A DNA stretch of 64,000 bases from Sphingomonas soli NBRC 100801 (GTDB taxonomy: Bacteria; Pseudomonadota; Alphaproteobacteria; Sphingomonadales; Sphingomonadaceae), in the NCBI RefSeq assembly GCF_001591025.1, contig NZ_BCTZ01000014.1, forward strand, positions 1-64,000. Direction: 5' to 3'. This document shows, in pieces, positions 36,423 through 47,937 of the stretch. Below the pieces are notes generated by a model. It did not search any database. It was given only the letters and a program-made list of their open reading frames with translations, and was not told where the DNA came from. Within the stretch, counting starts at the first letter, position 1. The number at the start of each line of letters is the position of its first letter. The position numbers and the translations under genes were made by a program.

Positions 36423-38069
36423 GTGAACGATTCGCAGGCGCAGCGGCTCGACCCGGCCGACCCCTATCTCCGCGAGGCGCAGACCTTTCCGGTCCTCGCG
36501 CCCGAGATGGCGGCGCGCGTCGCCGCATTCGGCGAAGCGGAGCGCTTCGGCAAGGGATCCCTGCTGTTCCGCCGCGGCGAGCGCAACGTGGATTTCTTCC
36601 TCTGCCTCACCGGCGCGGTCGAGATTGTCGACAGCGATGCCGACGGACGCGAGCATGTCGTCCATGTCCATGCCGCCGGCCAGTTCACCGGCGAACTCGA
36701 TCTGTTCAACGATCGCGCGATCCTGGTCACCGGCCGCGCGCGCGAGGAAAGCAGCGTGGTGCGCGTGCCCCGGCCCGCTTTCCGCCGGATGATCGCCGCC
36801 GAGCCGGATATCGGTGAGATCGTGATGCGCGCCTTCATCCTGCGCCGGGTCGGCATGCTGCTGCACGGGCAGGCCGGCGTGGCGCTGATCGGACCGGCGC
36901 ACGGCGCAGACACGGTGCGGATCGAGACCTTCCTGTCGCGAAACGGCCTGCCCCATCGCAAGATCGATACGGAAATTGACGCGGATGCCGAGGGCTTTCT
37001 GGACTGTTTCGGGCTGACCGGAGCGGATCTGCCGGTGGTGGTCGCCGAGGGACAGGCGCTGCGAAACCCGAGCAACGCGCAGGTCGCCGATGCGCTGGGC
37101 CTGACGGCGGCACTCGATCCCGGCCATGTCCACGATCTCGCCGTGGTGGGCGGCGGGCCTGCGGGACTCGCGGCGGCGGTCTATGGCGCGTCGGAGGGGC
37201 TCGACACGATCGTGATCGAAGCCATCGCGCCGGGCGGCCAGGCAGGCACCAGTTCAAAGATCGAGAATTATCTCGGCTTCCCCACCGGCATTTCGGGCCA
37301 GGCGCTGGCCGGGCGGGCGCAGGTTCAGGCCCAGAAATTCGGCGCCCGCCTGCTGATATCGCGCTCCGCCGCGCATCTCGATTGCGATGGCACGCCCTAT
37401 CGCATCCAGCTCGACGACGGCTCCGCGGTCCAGGCGCGCGCGGTGGTGGTCGCCACCGGCGCGCGATATCGCAAGCTGGATCTGCCGCGTTATGCGGAAC
37501 TCGAAGGCAATGGCATCTATTATGCCGCCACCGCGATGGAGGCCGGGCTCTGCGCGGCGCAGGAAGCCGTGGTGATCGGCGGCGGCAATTCGGCCGGTCA
37601 GGCCGCGATCTTCCTCGCGCGCACCGCGGGCCATGTCCACATCCTGGTGCGCGGCGATGGGCTGGCCGCCACCATGTCGAGCTATTTGATCGAGCGGATC
37701 GAGGCTTCCGATCGCATCACCCTGCACCCCCATTGCGAAGTGACCGCGCTGGAAGGCGAAGGCCATTTGCGCGGCGTGAGCTGGACCCATCGCAAGACCG
37801 GCGCGATCGAGCGGCGCGAGATTGGCGGGCTTTTCGTCATGATCGGCGCACAGCCCAACACGGATTGGCTGGGCGATTGCCTCGAACTCGACGAACGCGG
37901 ATTCGTCCTCACCGGCTGGGGCAATTCGCCTTATGCCGCATCCCGGCGCGGCATCTTCGCGGTCGGCGATGTCCGCTCGGGATCGGTCAAGCGCGTCGCC
38001 TCGGGCGTGGGCGAAGGATCGGTCGTGGTGGCGGCGATCCATGGTTACCTTGAACCCGGCGCGGAATAG
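36423..38069 (+). CDS. Cyclic nucleotide-binding / thioredoxin reductase-like fusion
   Basis: A 548-residue cytoplasmic protein from a GTG start. Residues about 20-135 form a cyclic-nucleotide-binding domain (GSLLFRRGERNVDFFLCLTGAVEIVD, GQFTGELDLFN). Residues about 150-225 look like a degenerate thioredoxin-fold module (VRIETFLSRNGLPHRKIDTE, LPVVVAEG) without CxxC. Residues about 235-545 are a class II flavoprotein disulfide reductase with FAD loop VVGGGPAGLAAAVYG (about 241-255), NADP loop VIGGGNSAGQAA (about 384) and GIFAVGDVRSG. The redox CxxC of true thioredoxin reductase is replaced (YYAATAME, about 366-373). It may be a ligand-gated flavin oxidoreductase; known relatives are annotated only as FAD-dependent oxidoreductases. 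Confidence 0.85.
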   Translation: MNDSQAQRLDPADPYLREAQTFPVLAPEMAARVAAFGEAERFGKGSLLFRRGERNVDFFLCLTGAVEIVDSDADGREHVVHVHAAGQFTGELDLFNDRAILVTGRAREESSVVRVPRPAFRRMIAAEPDIGEIVMRAFILRRVGMLLHGQAGVALIGPAHGADTVRIETFLSRNGLPHRKIDTEIDADAEGFLDCFGLTGADLPVVVAEGQALRNPSNAQVADALGLTAALDPGHVHDLAVVGGGPAGLAAAVYGASEGLDTIVIEAIAPGGQAGTSSKIENYLGFPTGISGQALAGRAQVQAQKFGARLLISRSAAHLDCDGTPYRIQLDDGSAVQARAVVVATGARYRKLDLPRYAELEGNGIYYAATAMEAGLCAAQEAVVIGGGNSAGQAAIFLARTAGHVHILVRGDGLAATMSSYLIERIEASDRITLHPHCEVTALEGEGHLRGVSWTHRKTGAIERREIGGLFVMIGAQPNTDWLGDCLELDERGFVLTGWGNSPYAASRRGIFAVGDVRSGSVKRVASGVGEGSVVVAAIHGYLEPGAE

Positions 38070-38086
38070 CGGCAAAGGGCGCAGCC

Positions 38087-38350
38087 ATGAGCGACACTCC
38101 TCCCGACCGGCTCTCGGTCAATCAGAACAGCCCCTATTTCGACCAGCCGACGCTGGAGCGCGGGATCGGCATCCGGTTCAAGGGCAATGAGCGCCGCGAC
38201 GTCGAGGAATATTGCATCTCCGAAGGCTGGATCAAGGTCGCGCTCGGCAACAAGGTCGATCGCCGCGGCCAGCCGCTTACGATAACGCTCAAGGGCCCGG
38301 TCGAGGCATGGTTCGAGCGCCCTGCAGAGGGTGACGCGGAGTCCGAGTAA
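38087..38350 (+). CDS. DUF3297 family protein
   Basis: An 87-residue acidic, soluble protein. NQNSPYFDQPTLERGIGIRFKGNERRDVEEYCISEGWI is the family's characteristic N-terminal block, followed by VDRRGQPLTITLKGPVEAWFE. Members are small alpha/gammaproteobacterial proteins of unknown function. It follows the flavoprotein gene by 17 nt and may share its transcript. Confidence 0.85.
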   Translation: MSDTPPDRLSVNQNSPYFDQPTLERGIGIRFKGNERRDVEEYCISEGWIKVALGNKVDRRGQPLTITLKGPVEAWFERPAEGDAESE

Positions 38351-38414
38351 GCGGCTTGCCCGCCTGACGAAACCGGCTAGGCTCTCTCCCGGCATGTAGC
38401 GGGGGAATTCGGAT

Positions 38415-40007
38415 ATGAGCGGCCTGCAACTCAATCGGCGTCAGGCACTCGCATGGTCCGCTGGAGGTCTCGTCGCGGCCGGGCTTCCCGGAATGGCTTT
38501 CGCGGCCGGACAGGCGGCAGCCGATCCTGCGATCGACGATATGGTCGCGCGCTTCATGGCCGCGTTCGAAACCCCGGGCATCGCGGTGGCGCTGCTCCGG
38601 CCTGGCAAGCCCACCTATATCAAGGGCTATGGCGTGCTGACGATGGGCAAGCCGGCCCGCGTGGACGAACATAGCCGTTTCGGCATCGCTTCGAATTCCA
38701 AGAGCTTCACCGCCGCCGCACTCGCTTTGCTGGTCGATGAGGGCAAGATCGGCTGGGACGAGCCGGTCACCAGATATATCCCCGAATTTAGGATGCACGA
38801 TCCGCGCACCACTGCCCTGATGACGGTGCGCGACCTGCTCGTCCACAATAGCGGCCTTGCTTTGGGCGCGGGCGATCTGATGCAGTTCCCGGCGACCGAG
38901 CGCCCGCCCGAAGACGCGCTAAAGGCGCTCCCCTTCCTCGCCGCGGAGCGCGGTTTCCGCACCGGCTATGCCTATGACAACATCCTCTACGTGGTCGCCG
39001 GGATTCTGATCGAGCGGATCGCGGGCAAGAGCTGGGCGCAATTCGTTGGCGAGCGCCTGCTGAAGCCGCTGGGCATGGCGGACGCCGTGCCCGCCCTGCG
39101 CTTCCTGAGCGGCGGCAACGTCGCCGGGCGGCATGCGCGTCTGGGGCCGCCGGTACGGGGCATGGGGCCGATGGAGGTCATCCCGCCCGATGAAGGCCCG
39201 ATGACCGATGCTGCGGGCGGCATCAACGCCAGCGTCAGCGACATCGTGAAGTGGCTGGAGGTGCAGATCGCGGGCGGCAAGCTGGCCGACGGACGTGCGC
39301 TTTGGAGCGCCGCGCAACATGCCGAGCTGTGGAAGCCGCAGACGATCGTGGCTTCGTCGGACGGCCCCAGCAACCTCTGGCCCGCACGCGCCGTCACCCA
39401 GACCTATGCGCTGGGCTGGTTCGTGCAGGATTATCGGGGGGAGCGGTTGATCCACCATTCGGGCGGGCTCTCCGGGCAGGTGACGCAAACCGCGATCCTG
39501 CCCGGCCGGAAGGCCGCAGTGGCCGTCTTCTCGAACACCGAGGACGGCGTTTCGGCGGGGATCCGCAACGCATTGCTCGATCTGTGCGTAGGGGCGCCCG
39601 CTTTCGATTGGGTCGCCGCGCTGCAGGCGCGGGTCAAGGCGGGCAACGAAGCCGCGCTCAAGGAATTGGGCGGAGGGCTGGAAACCCCGCCGCCGGGTGG
39701 CCCCAGCCTCCCGCTCGACGCCTATGCCGGGCGTTACCGCGATCCCTGGTATGGCGACATTGCCGTCAGCCGACGCGGAAAGGGGCTGCACATCGATTTC
39801 CTGCCCACCCCGGCATTCAAGGGCATGCTGGAGCCCTGGGGCGCGGACAGCTTCCGGACGCGCTTCCCCAAGGGCGCGGGTGAGGATGCGGTCGTGAAGT
39901 TCGCGATCGATGGCGGCAAGGTCACCGGCGTTTCGATGAAGGCGCTCTCTCCGCTCGCCGACTTCAGCTACGATTTCCATCATCTGGCGTTTGTGCCCGT
40001 CCGCTAA
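38415..40007 (+). CDS. Exported serine hydrolase (class C beta-lactamase fold)
   Basis: A 530-residue penicillin-binding-protein-like hydrolase. An N-terminal twin-arginine-type signal (LNRRQALAWSAGGLVAAGLPGMAFA, about 6-30) points to Tat or Sec export. The catalytic S-x-x-K is SNSK (S93-K96), the second motif Y-x-N is in AYDNILYVVAG, and HHSGG in the C-terminal part replaces the KTG motif. The last about 110 residues (LDAYAGRYRDPWYGDIAVSRRGKGL) form a DUF3471-like beta domain. Such proteins are usually esterases or D-aminopeptidases rather than antibiotic-degrading enzymes. Confidence 0.88.
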   Translation: MSGLQLNRRQALAWSAGGLVAAGLPGMAFAAGQAAADPAIDDMVARFMAAFETPGIAVALLRPGKPTYIKGYGVLTMGKPARVDEHSRFGIASNSKSFTAAALALLVDEGKIGWDEPVTRYIPEFRMHDPRTTALMTVRDLLVHNSGLALGAGDLMQFPATERPPEDALKALPFLAAERGFRTGYAYDNILYVVAGILIERIAGKSWAQFVGERLLKPLGMADAVPALRFLSGGNVAGRHARLGPPVRGMGPMEVIPPDEGPMTDAAGGINASVSDIVKWLEVQIAGGKLADGRALWSAAQHAELWKPQTIVASSDGPSNLWPARAVTQTYALGWFVQDYRGERLIHHSGGLSGQVTQTAILPGRKAAVAVFSNTEDGVSAGIRNALLDLCVGAPAFDWVAALQARVKAGNEAALKELGGGLETPPPGGPSLPLDAYAGRYRDPWYGDIAVSRRGKGLHIDFLPTPAFKGMLEPWGADSFRTRFPKGAGEDAVVKFAIDGGKVTGVSMKALSPLADFSYDFHHLAFVPVR

Positions 40008-40121
40008 TCTTCCCCGTCCGGCACGCGCGCCGCCCGGCGCGGGAAGCCGCCGAAACACCGCCCCCGCAGCGCGTTCGTCGTGTCGGATTTGTTTACACTT
40101 CGCCGCTATGGCTGATCCGTC

Positions 40122-41510
40122 ATGATCCGCCTGTTCAAGCATTATGTCCCCAATGCGGTGCTGCTGCTCTGCGCGCTGGACGTTCTCCTGCTGCTCGCCG
40201 CAGGCGAGATTGGCTGGACGATTCGCGTCCATCAGCTGGGCATGGCCACTTCGCCGATCGTCACGCGCTGGCCCGAACTGCTGAGCTACGCCTTCTTCCT
40301 CGAAATCTCGATGATCTCGGTCGGCGTCTATGGCACCGAATCGCTCCAGTCGCTGCGCTACGCCACTGCGCGCCTGATCGTCGCGATCTCGCTCGGCGTG
40401 ATCGGGCTCAGCACGCTCTATTTCCTGATTCCCCAGATCGGCTTCTGGCGCTCGAACCTGCTCTACGCGATGGGCATCTCGATCGCGCTGCTGATCTTCC
40501 TGCGCATGCTGCTCGGCAAGGCGCTTGGCAGCCAGGCGTTCAAGCGCCGCATCGTCGTGCTCGGCGCGGGTGCGCGCGCCCAGCGGCTAAAGGATCTGTC
40601 GAAGACGCCCGGCGCCGGCTTTGTCGTCGTCGGCTATATTTCAATGAGCGAAGCGGCCCGCGTCATCCCCGAGGCGATTTCGCGCGACGCCATCTATAAT
40701 CTCGCCGATCACGTCGTCCTGCTCAACGCCAGCGAAGTCGTCCTTGCGCTTGAGGAGCGCCGCAACGCGCTTCCGCTCAAGGATCTGCTGCGGATCAAGA
40801 CCACCGGCGTCCATGTCAACGAGATCTCGACTTTCCTCGAGCGCGAGACTGGGCGCGTCGATCTGGCCAGCGTCAATCCAAGCTGGCTGATCTTCTCCGA
40901 TGGCTTTTCGTCGGGGCGGATGCTCTCGAGCGCGTTCAAGCGCGTGTTCGACATTACCGCCAGCCTGATCCTGCTAGCCCTGATGCTGCCGGTCATCCTG
41001 CTCACCGCCATCGCGGTGAAGCTCGAAAGCCGCGGCCCCGCATTCTATCGCCAGCGCCGCGTTGGGCTGTTCGGCCAGGGTTTCGACGTCATCAAGCTGC
41101 GCTCGATGCGCCAGGACGCCGAAGTTGGCGGCAACGCCGTATGGGCAGAAAAGAACGATCCGCGCATCACCCGCGTGGGCCGGATCATCCGCAAGCTGCG
41201 CATCGACGAGCTGCCGCAATGCTGGAGCGTGCTGAAGGGAGAGATGAGCTTTGTCGGCCCGCGTCCCGAACGCCCCCAGTTCGTCGAGGATCTCGAAACC
41301 CAGCTTCCTTATTATGCCGAGCGGCACATGGTGAAGCCGGGGATCACCGGCTGGGCGCAGATCAACTATCCCTATGGCGCATCGATCGAGGACAGCCGCC
41401 AGAAGCTGGAATATGATCTTTATTACGCCAAGAACTACTCGCCCTTCCTCGATCTGCTGATCCTGCTCCAGACCGCGCGCGTGGTCCTGTTCCCGGATGG
41501 CGCGCGATGA
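40122..41510 (+). CDS. XrtA/PEP-CTERM-type sugar transferase (undecaprenyl-phosphate)
   Basis: A 462-residue membrane sugar-1-phosphate transferase that starts exopolysaccharide repeat units on undecaprenyl phosphate. N-terminal membrane helices (about 10-130) and a nucleotide-binding-like middle region (RRIVVLGAGARAQRLKDL) precede the catalytic bacterial sugar transferase domain (about 265-462): VFDITASLILLALMLPVI, RQRRVGLFGQGFDVIKLRSM, RIDELPQCWSVLKGEMSFVGPRPERP and VKPGITGWAQINYPYGAS. The arrangement with PrsK/PrsR next to it matches the TIGR03013 class of exosortase-linked loci. It overlaps prsK by 4 nt. Confidence 0.9.
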   Translation: MIRLFKHYVPNAVLLLCALDVLLLLAAGEIGWTIRVHQLGMATSPIVTRWPELLSYAFFLEISMISVGVYGTESLQSLRYATARLIVAISLGVIGLSTLYFLIPQIGFWRSNLLYAMGISIALLIFLRMLLGKALGSQAFKRRIVVLGAGARAQRLKDLSKTPGAGFVVVGYISMSEAARVIPEAISRDAIYNLADHVVLLNASEVVLALEERRNALPLKDLLRIKTTGVHVNEISTFLERETGRVDLASVNPSWLIFSDGFSSGRMLSSAFKRVFDITASLILLALMLPVILLTAIAVKLESRGPAFYRQRRVGLFGQGFDVIKLRSMRQDAEVGGNAVWAEKNDPRITRVGRIIRKLRIDELPQCWSVLKGEMSFVGPRPERPQFVEDLETQLPYYAERHMVKPGITGWAQINYPYGASIEDSRQKLEYDLYYAKNYSPFLDLLILLQTARVVLFPDGAR

Positions 41511-43563
41511 TCGGAACCGAGCTTATCGTCTGGACGCATGCTTTGACGGCATTGCTGTTCGGCGGCCTTGTCGTCGTCGCATGGCGCACGCCCGAACCAC
41601 GCCTGCCGCGCCGCGCGCTCGTCATCGCACTGGCGTTCACGGCCTTGTGGGCGCTCGCGGTGGCGGGGATCGGCGGCGACGAGATGGTAACGCGCGTGGC
41701 GGAGACGCTGCGCAATCTGGCCTGGCTCGGATTCATGATCGCGGTCCATCGCCGTAGCGGCAATGTCAGCCCTCCTCTCGTGATCGGCACCGTCTATGGT
41801 GTGGTGGCGCTGGTCGCCCTCGCGGCGCTCGCGGTCCATGTCATCGGCGCGGCTGGCGGCCCCGAAGTGGCGAGCAGCGTCGAAGCCGGCGGATTGCTGC
41901 TGCGTATGCTCGTCGCGGTCGCTGCGCTGGTGCTGGTCCAGGCGCTCTATTCCTCTGTCCTCCCCTCGGCCGGCGGCGGTCTAAAATGGATCGTCTTCGC
42001 GCTTGCCGGGATCTGGGCGGCCGATCTCCTCATCTTCAGCACGGCTTATGTGACCGCAGCATGGGCGAATTGGGAAATCGCGCTTCGCGGTTTCGCGATG
42101 CTGATCGCCGCGCTCGCCATCGGCACCGGGCTCCAGCGCAAGGGGCAGTGGAACGTCCAGGTTTCGCGCGCCGTCGCCTATCAGTCGCTGTCGCTGGTCG
42201 CGATCGGCGCCTATTTCGCGCTGCTCGCGCTCGCCACCTGGGGCATCGCGGCGGTGGGCGGCGAGAATGCGCGCTTGCTCCAGACCGCCTTCGTCTTCGG
42301 CTCGACGGCGGCGATCCTCACGCTTGTCGCCAATTCCTGGCTGCGCGCCTGGATCAAGGTGAAGCTGGCCAAGCACCTCTTCCGCCATCGCTATGATTAT
42401 CGCAGCGAATGGATGCGCTTTACCGAGACGCTGGGGGCGCCCGGCGATACCGCGCTCGACGAACGCATCGTCAAGGCGATTGCCGATCTCACCGATTCGC
42501 CGGGCGGCGTGCTGCTGGTCCCCGATGCGGGCGGACTTGGGGTTGGCGCGAGCTGGAACTGGGATCGCGCCACGCTGCCGCTCACCAGCGACACTGCGCT
42601 CGCGCTCCATCTGGAGAGCACCGGGCGCATTCTCGATCTCGATGCGATCCGCACCGATGATGGCAGCGGGCCCGATGCCGTCGCGGTGCCGCAATGGATG
42701 CTCGACGTGCCCGAGGCCTGGGTGCTCGTGCCGCTGCCGCATCTGGGCAGCCTCGCGGGGGCGATCCTGCTGGCGCGTCCGCCGGTCAGCCGTCCGCTCG
42801 ATTGGGAGGATTTCGATCTGCTCAAGGTCGCGGGGCGTCAGGTCGCCTCGTATCTGGCCGAGGCCCGCGCGCAGGAATTACTCGCCGAATCCCAGCGTTT
42901 CGACGAGTTTAACCGCCGTTTCGCCTTCATCCTCCACGACATTAAGAATCTCGTCAGCCAACTAACCCTCACCGCCCGCAACGCCGAGCGCCATGCTGAC
43001 AAGCCTGAGTTCCGCGCCGACATGGTCGCGACGCTAAAGGATTCGGCTGAGCGGATGAACGCGCTGCTTGCCCGATTATCACAAAATCATCGCGGTCGCG
43101 CCGAGACGCCCCATGCGTGCGAGATCATGCCGCTGGTCGAGCGCGTCGCCGCCGCGCGCCAGCAGCAACACCCCGTGATCACGTCGGGTACACACGCGGC
43201 AATCGCCCAAGCGGATCCGGCGGGTCTTGAGCAGTTGCTCGGACACCTTGTCCAGAACGCGATCGAAGCCAGTCCGTCCCATGAGACGGTCACGCTCGCG
43301 GTTGGCGCGGATGGGATGCAGGTGACCGTGGATGTCATTGACGCAGGTGCAGGCATGTCGCCCGCTTTCATACGCGACAAACTGTTCAAACCCTTCGTCT
43401 CCTCGAAGCCAGGCGGCTTCGGCATCGGCGCGTTCGAGGCGCTGCAACTCGCACAACAGATGGAGGCGCGTATCGAAGTCACTTCGCGCGAAGGCAGCGG
43501 CAGCCGATTCCGCGTGATCCTGAAGGCCGCGCACGCCGCCGATCTGGCGCAGGAGCGCGCCGC

Positions 43564-43567
<4 letters not shown>
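41507..43567 (+). CDS. prsK: PEP-CTERM system histidine kinase PrsK
   Basis: A 686-residue sensor kinase. About eight N-terminal hydrophobic segments (1-285) form a membrane sensor, a GAF-like domain spans about 310-455, and the kinase core carries the phospho-acceptor H477 in FAFILHDIKNLVSQLTLTARNAERH, the N-box LVQNAIEASP, and the ATP-lid GAGMSPAFIRDKLFKPFVSSKPGGFGIGAFEA. This layout is that of PrsK. It partners the sigma-54 activator encoded directly downstream (4-nt overlap). Confidence 0.92.
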
Positions 43568-44905
<1,338 letters not shown>

Positions 44906-44922
<17 letters not shown>

Positions 44923-46978
44923 GCGCGCGCGCCGCGCCTTCCCTATCCGCCGGCTGCTGGTGATCGCGCTCGGCATCGGGGTCTTTGCGGTGATCGCCTG
45001 GCTGTTCCTGCGCCCGCAGGGGCTCGACCGCGCTGGGGCGGACGAAGCCATCGCCCGCAGCGTCGAGCTGCTCAAGGCCAGCAACGCCAATGGCGCCCGC
45101 GAACAGGCGCTGGCCGGGGTGCGTGGCAATCCGGACAATCCGCTCGGCCATATAGCACTTGCGCAGGCAATGCTTGCGCTCGAGGACGGCGTCGGTGCCG
45201 AAGCCGAAATCCAGCGCGCCGTAGATGCGGGGTATGATCCGAAACTTGTGCCGCATTTGCGGGCGCATGCTCTCCTCCTTCAAGGCGAGGAAGAAAAGGC
45301 GCTCGCCGAAGCCGACAAAGCCGATCCCCGCTTCCGCGCCTATGGCCTGCGCGTCCGCGGCCGCGCCTTCACAGCTCTCGGCAATTATGCGGCAGCGATG
45401 GAAGCGCTGGACGAGGCGGCGCGGATTGCCCCGGACGACGCCGACGTGTGGACCGACATCGGCCGCTTCCGATTCACCGCCGGCGACCTGCTCGGCGCAG
45501 CCGAAGCATCCGAAAAGGCCGTCAAGCTCGCGCCGGGCAATACCCAGGCGCTGATCCTGCGCGGGGAACTGGTTCGTAGCCAGTACGGGCTCGTCGCAGC
45601 GCTTCCCTGGTTCGAACGCGCGCTTGAACGCGACAATTACAACCACGCCGCGCTGATCGAATATGCCGCGACGCTCGGCGATGTCGGCCGCACCATCGAC
45701 GCGCTCGCCGCCACGCGCCGCGCGCTCGAATCCCGCGCCGGCAGCCCGCAGGCGCTTTACCTTCAGGCAGTCATCGCTGCGCGCGCGGGCAAATTCGATC
45801 TCGCCCGCACGATCCTGGAAAAGACCGGCGGCGCGATCGACAGCCTGCCCGGCATGTTGCTGCTGGGAGGTACGCTCGATGTTCATGCGGGCCGTTACGA
45901 GCAGGCCCAGGCGAAGCTTCGCGAACTCGTCTCCCGCCAGCCGATGAATATCGCCGCGCGCAAACTGCTCGCGCTGGCATTGCTGCGCACCGACAGCGCC
46001 CGCAACGCGATCGACGCGCTGCGCCCCGTCGTCGCCCGCACCGATGCCGACAGCTATGCGCTCACTCTGGTCGCGCGCGGTTTCGAGCGGATCGGCGACC
46101 GCGCCGAGGCCGCCCGGCTACTTGACCGCGCAGCATATCCAGCCACGGGCGATTCGACTTCGTTCAGCGCCGATGATTCGCTGCCCGTCCTAGCCGCCGA
46201 CGCCGCGCAGCGCCCCGGCGATCCCGCCGCGATGCTGCCGCTCGTCCGCGCCCTGCTGAGCGACGGCAACAAGGCAGGCGCACTGGCCAAGGCGCAGCAG
46301 ATCGCCGCCCGGAACCCGGGTGCCCCGGCTGCGCACATCCTGTTGGGCGATATGCTGATGCTCACCGGCCGCCCCGCCGATGCAGCCGCCGCCTATAGCC
46401 GTGCCGGCGACCTTCGCTTCGACGAACCCGCGATGCTGCGCATGATCGAGGCGTTCGACGCAGCTGGACGCCGCGCGGATGCCGCGAACACGCTCGCGCT
46501 GTTCCTCGCGCAGAATCCCGCAAACGTCGCAGCGCTGCGCCTCTCCGCGCATTGGCAGCTCCTGGGGGGAGAATATGACGCCGCGATCGACAGCCTTGAG
46601 GATCTTCGCGCCCGCGTCGGCGACGGTGACGCCGCGCTCAATGCAGAGCTTGCTGCCGCCTATACCGGCGCGGGCGAATTCGTCACCGCGCTCGATTTCG
46701 GCGAAGCCGCCTATGGCCTGGCTCCATCCAACCCCGCCGTGGCAGACGCCTATGGCTGGGCGATGTTCCGCAGCGGCGACACCGATGGCGCGATCGAATT
46801 GCTGCAAAAGGCCGTGACATTGTCACCGCGCCACGCCGGGCTACGCTGGCACCTGGCCCAGGCCTATGCGGCTGCGAACCGGAAGGCGGAGGCAAAGGCC
46901 AACGCCCAGGCCGCGCTCGCCGAACCGAGCTTCGCGGACCGGACCGCGGCGCAGGCGCTGCTGACGAAGCTCAACTAG
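44906..46978 (+). CDS. Membrane-anchored TPR protein (PrsT-like)
   Basis: A 690-residue protein overlapping prsR by 17 nt. One N-terminal membrane helix (FPIRRLLVIALGIGVFAVIAWLFL, about 12-35) anchors a solenoid of some 15 tetratricopeptide repeats, for example YAAAMEALDEAARIAPDDADVWTDIGRFRFTAGD and AYGWAMFRSGDTDGAIELLQKAVTLSPRHAGL. Position after PrsK/PrsR and architecture suggest PrsT, the TPR protein of XrtA/PEP-CTERM loci, acting in exopolysaccharide assembly or export; the name is an inference. Confidence 0.82.
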
Positions 46979-47013
46979 GTCCTGGGCAGCCGCCCGGCTC
47001 CTCTGTTGCGCGC

Positions 47014-47040
47014 GCCACCTCCCCCTGGGGCGGAGGATCA
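47014..47040. repeat. Dispersed CTCCCCC-type repeat fragment
   Basis: CGCGCCACCTCCCCCTGGGGCGGAGG lies in the 76-nt gap between the TPR gene and the DUF815 gene, a short relative of the repeats at 37-98 and 58130-58264. It may end transcription of the PEP-CTERM module. Confidence 0.4.
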
Positions 47041-47054
47041 TGTAAGCGGCGCCC

Positions 47055-47864
47055 ATGACCGATCCTCTAGTCCGCATCGCTGACGCTCTCGAACGGCTCT
47101 CTCCGCCTCCCGCGCCGCCTGCCGACCTCCACGCGCATCCGGCCTATATCTGGCGCGGCGACGCGCTCACTCCAGCCCGCGCCTTCGCGCCATTGCCGCT
47201 CGACGTGCTGCGCGGGGTCGACAACCAACGCGACGCTCTGCTCGCCAATCTCCAGCGCCTGGCCGCAGGCCATGCCGCGCAGGACGTGTTGCTGTGGGGC
47301 GCGCGCGGCACGGGCAAATCGGCGCTCGTGAAGAGCGCCGTGGCGCGCGTGCAGGATGAAGGCGGCGCGATCGCGCTGATCGAGGCTGCGACGCATCATC
47401 TCGAAACCCTGCCTGCCCTGTTCGCGGCGATCGCCGTTTCGGGCCGCGCCTTCGCGATTTTCCTGGACGATCTGGGCTTCGACGCGGCAGGCGACGCCCG
47501 CGCGCTGCGCTCGCTCCTCGAAGGCGGCGCAGAGGCGCGCCCGGCCAATGCCCGGCTGATCGTCACGTCGAACCGGCGCCACCTGATCCCGCGCGACATT
47601 GCAGAGCAATCCAGCGCGATCAATCCGCGCGACAGCGTGGACGACAATCTCGCGCTGGCCGATCGCTTCGGGCTGAGCCTTGGCTTCCACGTGATGGATC
47701 AGGACACCTATGTCGACATCGTCCGAGGCTATGCCGACGCCCATGGCCTGACCTTAGATCCCGCCGAAGCAGTAGGCTGGGCGACGCGGCGCGGCAGCCG
47801 CTCGGGCCGGGTGGCATGGCAATATGTGGTCGATCTGGCCGGGCGATCGGGCAAATCGCTGTGA
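47055..47864 (+). CDS. DUF815 family ATP-binding protein
   Basis: A 269-residue AAA-type ATPase. Walker A LLWGARGTGKSALVKS (about 78-93), Walker B AIFLDDLGFD (about 133-142), sensor-1 RLIVTSNRRHLIPRD and the family block DNLALADRFGLSLGFHVMDQDTYVDIVRGYA are present. DUF815 proteins are widespread, stand-alone ATPases of unknown role. The C-terminal part ends in a helical lid domain. Confidence 0.92.
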   Translation: MTDPLVRIADALERLSPPPAPPADLHAHPAYIWRGDALTPARAFAPLPLDVLRGVDNQRDALLANLQRLAAGHAAQDVLLWGARGTGKSALVKSAVARVQDEGGAIALIEAATHHLETLPALFAAIAVSGRAFAIFLDDLGFDAAGDARALRSLLEGGAEARPANARLIVTSNRRHLIPRDIAEQSSAINPRDSVDDNLALADRFGLSLGFHVMDQDTYVDIVRGYADAHGLTLDPAEAVGWATRRGSRSGRVAWQYVVDLAGRSGKSL

Positions 47865-47870
47865 TTACGT

Positions 47871-47884
47871 GTGATCTGGATCAA
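47871..47884 (+). promoter_or_regulatory. FNR/Crp-type binding site candidate
   Basis: GTGATCTGGATCAA matches the FNR consensus TTGAT-N4-ATCAA in nine of ten defined positions. It lies 53 nt upstream of the kinase ATG at 47938. A TTGACA follows at 47902-47907 but no good -10 is found 16-18 nt after it. Confidence 0.35.
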
Positions 47885-47937
47885 GTCCCGCGCAACGGCG
47901 CTTGACACAAACCGTACACATATTGCTCTCTTCGCGG

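Noticed and set aside
38415..40007. Antibiotic resistance beta-lactamase
   Set aside because: The protein is far longer than class C enzymes, carries a DUF3471-like tail and lacks a KTG motif; an esterase or peptidase role is more likely.
47902..47930. TTGACA as -35 box for the HisKA_2 kinase
   Set aside because: No -10-like hexamer is found 16-18 nt downstream, so a promoter call is not supported.
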